64,000 bases of DNA from Georgenia sp. M64 (lineage in GTDB: Bacteria; Actinomycetota; Actinomycetes; Actinomycetales; Actinomycetaceae): positions 2,204,599-2,268,598 of the forward strand of contig NZ_CP145809.1 in NCBI RefSeq assembly GCF_038049925.1, written 5' to 3'. This document shows, piece by piece, positions 61,820-64,000 of the stretch. Within the stretch, counting starts at the first letter, position 1, and each line of letters starts with the position of its first letter. The notes beneath the pieces are model-generated. The model had not been told where the DNA came from. It made no database searches and worked only from the letters and a program-made list of their open reading frames with translations. A program made the translations under genes and the position numbers.

Positions 61820-63202
61820 TCAGGACCGGGCGGCCAGGATCTCCTCGGCCCGCTCGGTGACGGCGGCCACCAGCTCGTCGTCGGGCAGCAGGTCCGGACC
61901 GAGCAGCCGCAGGAGGGCACGCACGGCGTCGGCCACGTCGCCCTGCGCGGCCGCGACGACCTCCGCCTCGCGGGTGTCCTTGACCGGGGCGCCGTGCCCC
62001 TGCAGGTGCAGGACCCAGGCGGCGAGGGCGCGCACCGGTCCCGCGGGCAGCCGGCCGGCCGCGCGCTCGAGGCGCAGCGCCGGCAGGATCCGGACGGGGA
62101 CCTTCTGTGAGCCGTCCGCGGCGATCTGTGCGAGGAGGTGGCGCACCCGAGGGTTGGAGTAGCGGTCCAGCAGGGCGGCGCGGTACCGGGCGACGTCGTC
62201 GGCGGGCACGCTCAGGTGTTCCCCCGCCACGTCCCACCAGTCCTCGACCCAGCCCCGGACGACGGGCTCGGCGATGGCGTCGGCGACGGTCTCGTGCCCG
62301 AGGATCGTCGCGGCGTAGGCCATGAGCGAGTGCGAGCCGTTGAGCATCCAGAGCTTGCGCTGCTCGAAGGGGTGCACGTCGTCGACGACCTTCACGCCGG
62401 CCTTCTCCCAGGCCGGCCGGCCGGCGGGGAACTCCCCGGAGACGACCCACTCGCTGAAGGGCTCGGTGGGCACCGGGGAGACGTCGTCGTAGCCCTGGCT
62501 CTCGCGCACGGCGGCGCGCTCGGCGTCGGTCGTCGCCGGCGTGATCCGGTCGACCATGGAGGTCGCCCAGGAGACGTTCTCGTCCATCCAGCCGGTGAGG
62601 GTGGGGTCCACCAGCTCGGCGAGCTCGACGACGACGCCGCGGAACGTGGGGCCGTTGTCCGGGAGGTTGTCGCAGGGCAGCACGGTGATCGCGCCGGCCC
62701 CCGCCGCGCGGCGGGCGAGGAACCCGGCCACGAGCCGGGCCGGGGTCGTGCGCACGGCACCGGCCGGGTCTTCCCTCAGCGTCGCCACGTCCGACGAGAC
62801 GTCCGGGTCGTCGGCGGCCAGGTGGCCGTCGGACCCGCGCATGTAGCCCGCCTCGGTGACGGTGGTGGTGACGATCGCCGTCTGCGGGGCGCGCAGGTAG
62901 TCCAGGAAGGCGGCGGTGTCCGTCGCCGGGTGGACGGCGGAGAGCGTGCTGATGATCTCGAAGGAGTCCCCGTCGGCGTGGCGGGTGATGAGCGTGTAGA
63001 GCCCGTCCTGGGGGCCCAGCGCCTCGGCGGTGTCGGGGCGCCGGCCGGTGAAGGCTGCGATCCCCCACTCCCCCGCGTCCGGGGCGTGCTCGGTGTACCA
63101 GGCCTGGTGGGCGCGGGTGAAGTTGCCGACGCCGAGGTGCACGATCCGCACCGGCGCCGCGGGCCGGCCGTGGTGGCGGCGGCTGAGTCGTTCGGTGCTC
63201 AC
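61820..63202 (-). CDS. uxuB: Fructuronate reductase / mannitol dehydrogenase family
   Basis: A 460-residue NAD-dependent long-chain polyol dehydrogenase: VHLGVGNFTRAHQAWYTEH, NVSWATSMVDRITPATT, KLWMLNGSHSLMAYAATILG. Adjacent uxaC makes D-fructuronate reduction to D-mannonate the likely reaction. GTG start overlaps uxaC (GTGA). Confidence 0.9.
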   Translation of the reverse strand: MSTERLSRRHHGRPAAPVRIVHLGVGNFTRAHQAWYTEHAPDAGEWGIAAFTGRRPDTAEALGPQDGLYTLITRHADGDSFEIISTLSAVHPATDTAAFLDYLRAPQTAIVTTTVTEAGYMRGSDGHLAADDPDVSSDVATLREDPAGAVRTTPARLVAGFLARRAAGAGAITVLPCDNLPDNGPTFRGVVVELAELVDPTLTGWMDENVSWATSMVDRITPATTDAERAAVRESQGYDDVSPVPTEPFSEWVVSGEFPAGRPAWEKAGVKVVDDVHPFEQRKLWMLNGSHSLMAYAATILGHETVADAIAEPVVRGWVEDWWDVAGEHLSVPADDVARYRAALLDRYSNPRVRHLLAQIAADGSQKVPVRILPALRLERAAGRLPAGPVRALAAWVLHLQGHGAPVKDTREAEVVAAAQGDVADAVRALLRLLGPDLLPDDELVAAVTERAEEILAARS

Positions 63203-64000
63203 AGCTTGAACGCCTTCCTGGGCTGGGTGACGACGAGGTCGTAGGCGCTGTCGAGCGCCTCGGCCATGGTGAGCCGGTGGTCCGCGACGAGCTCGGCGAG
63301 GAAGGCCGAGTCGATCCGCCGGTTCATGTCGTGCCGGGCAGGGATCGAGAGGAAGGCGCGGGTGTCGTCGATGAAGCCCGACGTGCGGCTGAACCCGGCG
63401 GAGCCGGTGATCGAGCGGCGGTAGCGCTTGATGCCCTCGGCCTCGTCGATGAACCACCACGGGGCCCCGACGTAGACCGAGGGGTAGAAGCCCGCCAGGG
63501 GGGCGAGCTCGCGCGAGTAGACCGTCTCGTCGATGGTGAAGAGCACCAGCTGGAAGTTCGGCGCCGTGCCGAAGGCGGAGAGCACAGGCTTGAGCGCCTG
63601 GGAGAACTCCACGGCCATCGGGATGTCGGCACCGACGTCGGCACCGTGGGCGTCCAGGGTCGGCGTGTGGTGGTTGCGCACGACACCCGGGTGCATGGTC
63701 ATCACCAGACCGTCCTCGGAGGCCATACGGGCCTGCTCGAAGACGAAGTGGCGGCGCAGCGTGTCGCCCTCCGCCGGGGTGATCTCGCCCGCGCGGGCCC
63801 GGGCGTACAGGCGCTGCGCCTCGCCGTCGTCGAGCTGCTCGGCGCGGGCGTCGCGGTGGGAGTGGTCCGAGGAGACGGCCCCGTGCGCCTTGAAGTACGC
63901 GCGGCGGTTCTCCATCGCCTCGACCCAGCCGGGGTAGCTCCCGGTGTCGACCCCGGTGACCTGGCCCAGGGTGTCGATCAGTGTGTTCCACGCGGGCGTG
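63199..64000 (-). CDS. uxaC: Glucuronate isomerase, 5' end beyond window
   Basis: About 267 C-terminal residues of an enzyme of about 465. Motifs: HPGVVRNHHT, MAVEFSQALKPVLSAFG, FYPSVYVGAPWWFIDE, TSGFIDDTRAFLSIPARHD. It interconverts glucuronate/fructuronate and galacturonate/tagaturonate. The frame is open to the right edge; the ATG at 63915 is internal. First gene of the uxaC-uxuB pair seen here. Confidence 0.93.
   Translation of the reverse strand, partial: TPAWNTLIDTLGQVTGVDTGSYPGWVEAMENRRAYFKAHGAVSSDHSHRDARAEQLDDGEAQRLYARARAGEITPAEGDTLRRHFVFEQARMASEDGLVMTMHPGVVRNHHTPTLDAHGADVGADIPMAVEFSQALKPVLSAFGTAPNFQLVLFTIDETVYSRELAPLAGFYPSVYVGAPWWFIDEAEGIKRYRRSITGSAGFSRTSGFIDDTRAFLSIPARHDMNRRIDSAFLAELVADHRLTMAEALDSAYDLVVTQPRKAFKL

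Overview
The window is a very GC-rich chromosomal segment (third codon positions almost always G or C; many GTG starts and one TTG start) carrying core genes in an actinobacterial order: hrcA-dnaJ-rsmE-phoH-ybeY-corC-era, lepA-hemW, holA-comEC-comEA and leuS. An actinomycete, probably of the order Micrococcales, is the best reading; genus is not resolvable from this sequence alone. No tRNA, rRNA, insertion sequence, phage gene or CRISPR array was seen. Most genes lie on the minus strand and many neighbours overlap by 4 bp (GTGA or ATGA).

Layout. (1) 1-18924: a nine-gene minus-strand block, PP2C phosphatase, FHA protein, transmembrane Ser/Thr kinase, second FHA protein, a 2054-residue Ig/fibronectin-III surface protein, MoxR AAA ATPase, DUF58, a transglutaminase-like membrane protein and a two-FtsK-domain ATPase with an FHA domain that runs off the left edge. 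It resembles and extends the bifidobacterial PFNA (kinase-FN3-AAA-DUF58-transglutaminase) cluster and reads as a phospho-regulated cell-surface or export machine. (2) 18981-20459: membrane alpha/beta hydrolase. (3) 20504-27514: hrcA to era, headed by a CIRCE operator. (4) 27578-34719: DUF3097, a repeat-bearing membrane protein, hemW, a GNAT enzyme, a MOSC protein, lepA and a small membrane protein followed by a 23-bp tandem repeat. (5) 34732-38128: ATP-grasp, alpha-E and transglutaminase operon. (6) 38284-46776: PemK/MazF-like protein, rpsT, glycosyltransferase, MFS transporter, holA, comEC and comEA. (7) 46945-53274: secreted SpaA-like protein with a long structured leader, divergent from an orphan LuxR-type regulator, then a HerA-like ATPase and an aldose epimerase. 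(8) 53389-58408: leuS with a leader-peptide attenuator, nhaA and a MarR regulator. (9) 58614-64000: a TRAP transporter with fructuronate reductase and glucuronate isomerase, a hexuronate uptake and catabolism locus that runs off the right edge.

The most rewarding signals are the extended PFNA-like block (with a transglutaminase that has lost its whole catalytic triad and an FN3 domain carrying a WSxWS motif), the leuS leader with a leaderless 11-residue peptide whose Leu codons sit in one arm of a long-range inverted repeat, a response regulator with the phospho-acceptor Asp replaced by Glu, and a recurrent leaderless promoter layout (TAnnnT, 6-8 nt, start codon) at seven or more genes.
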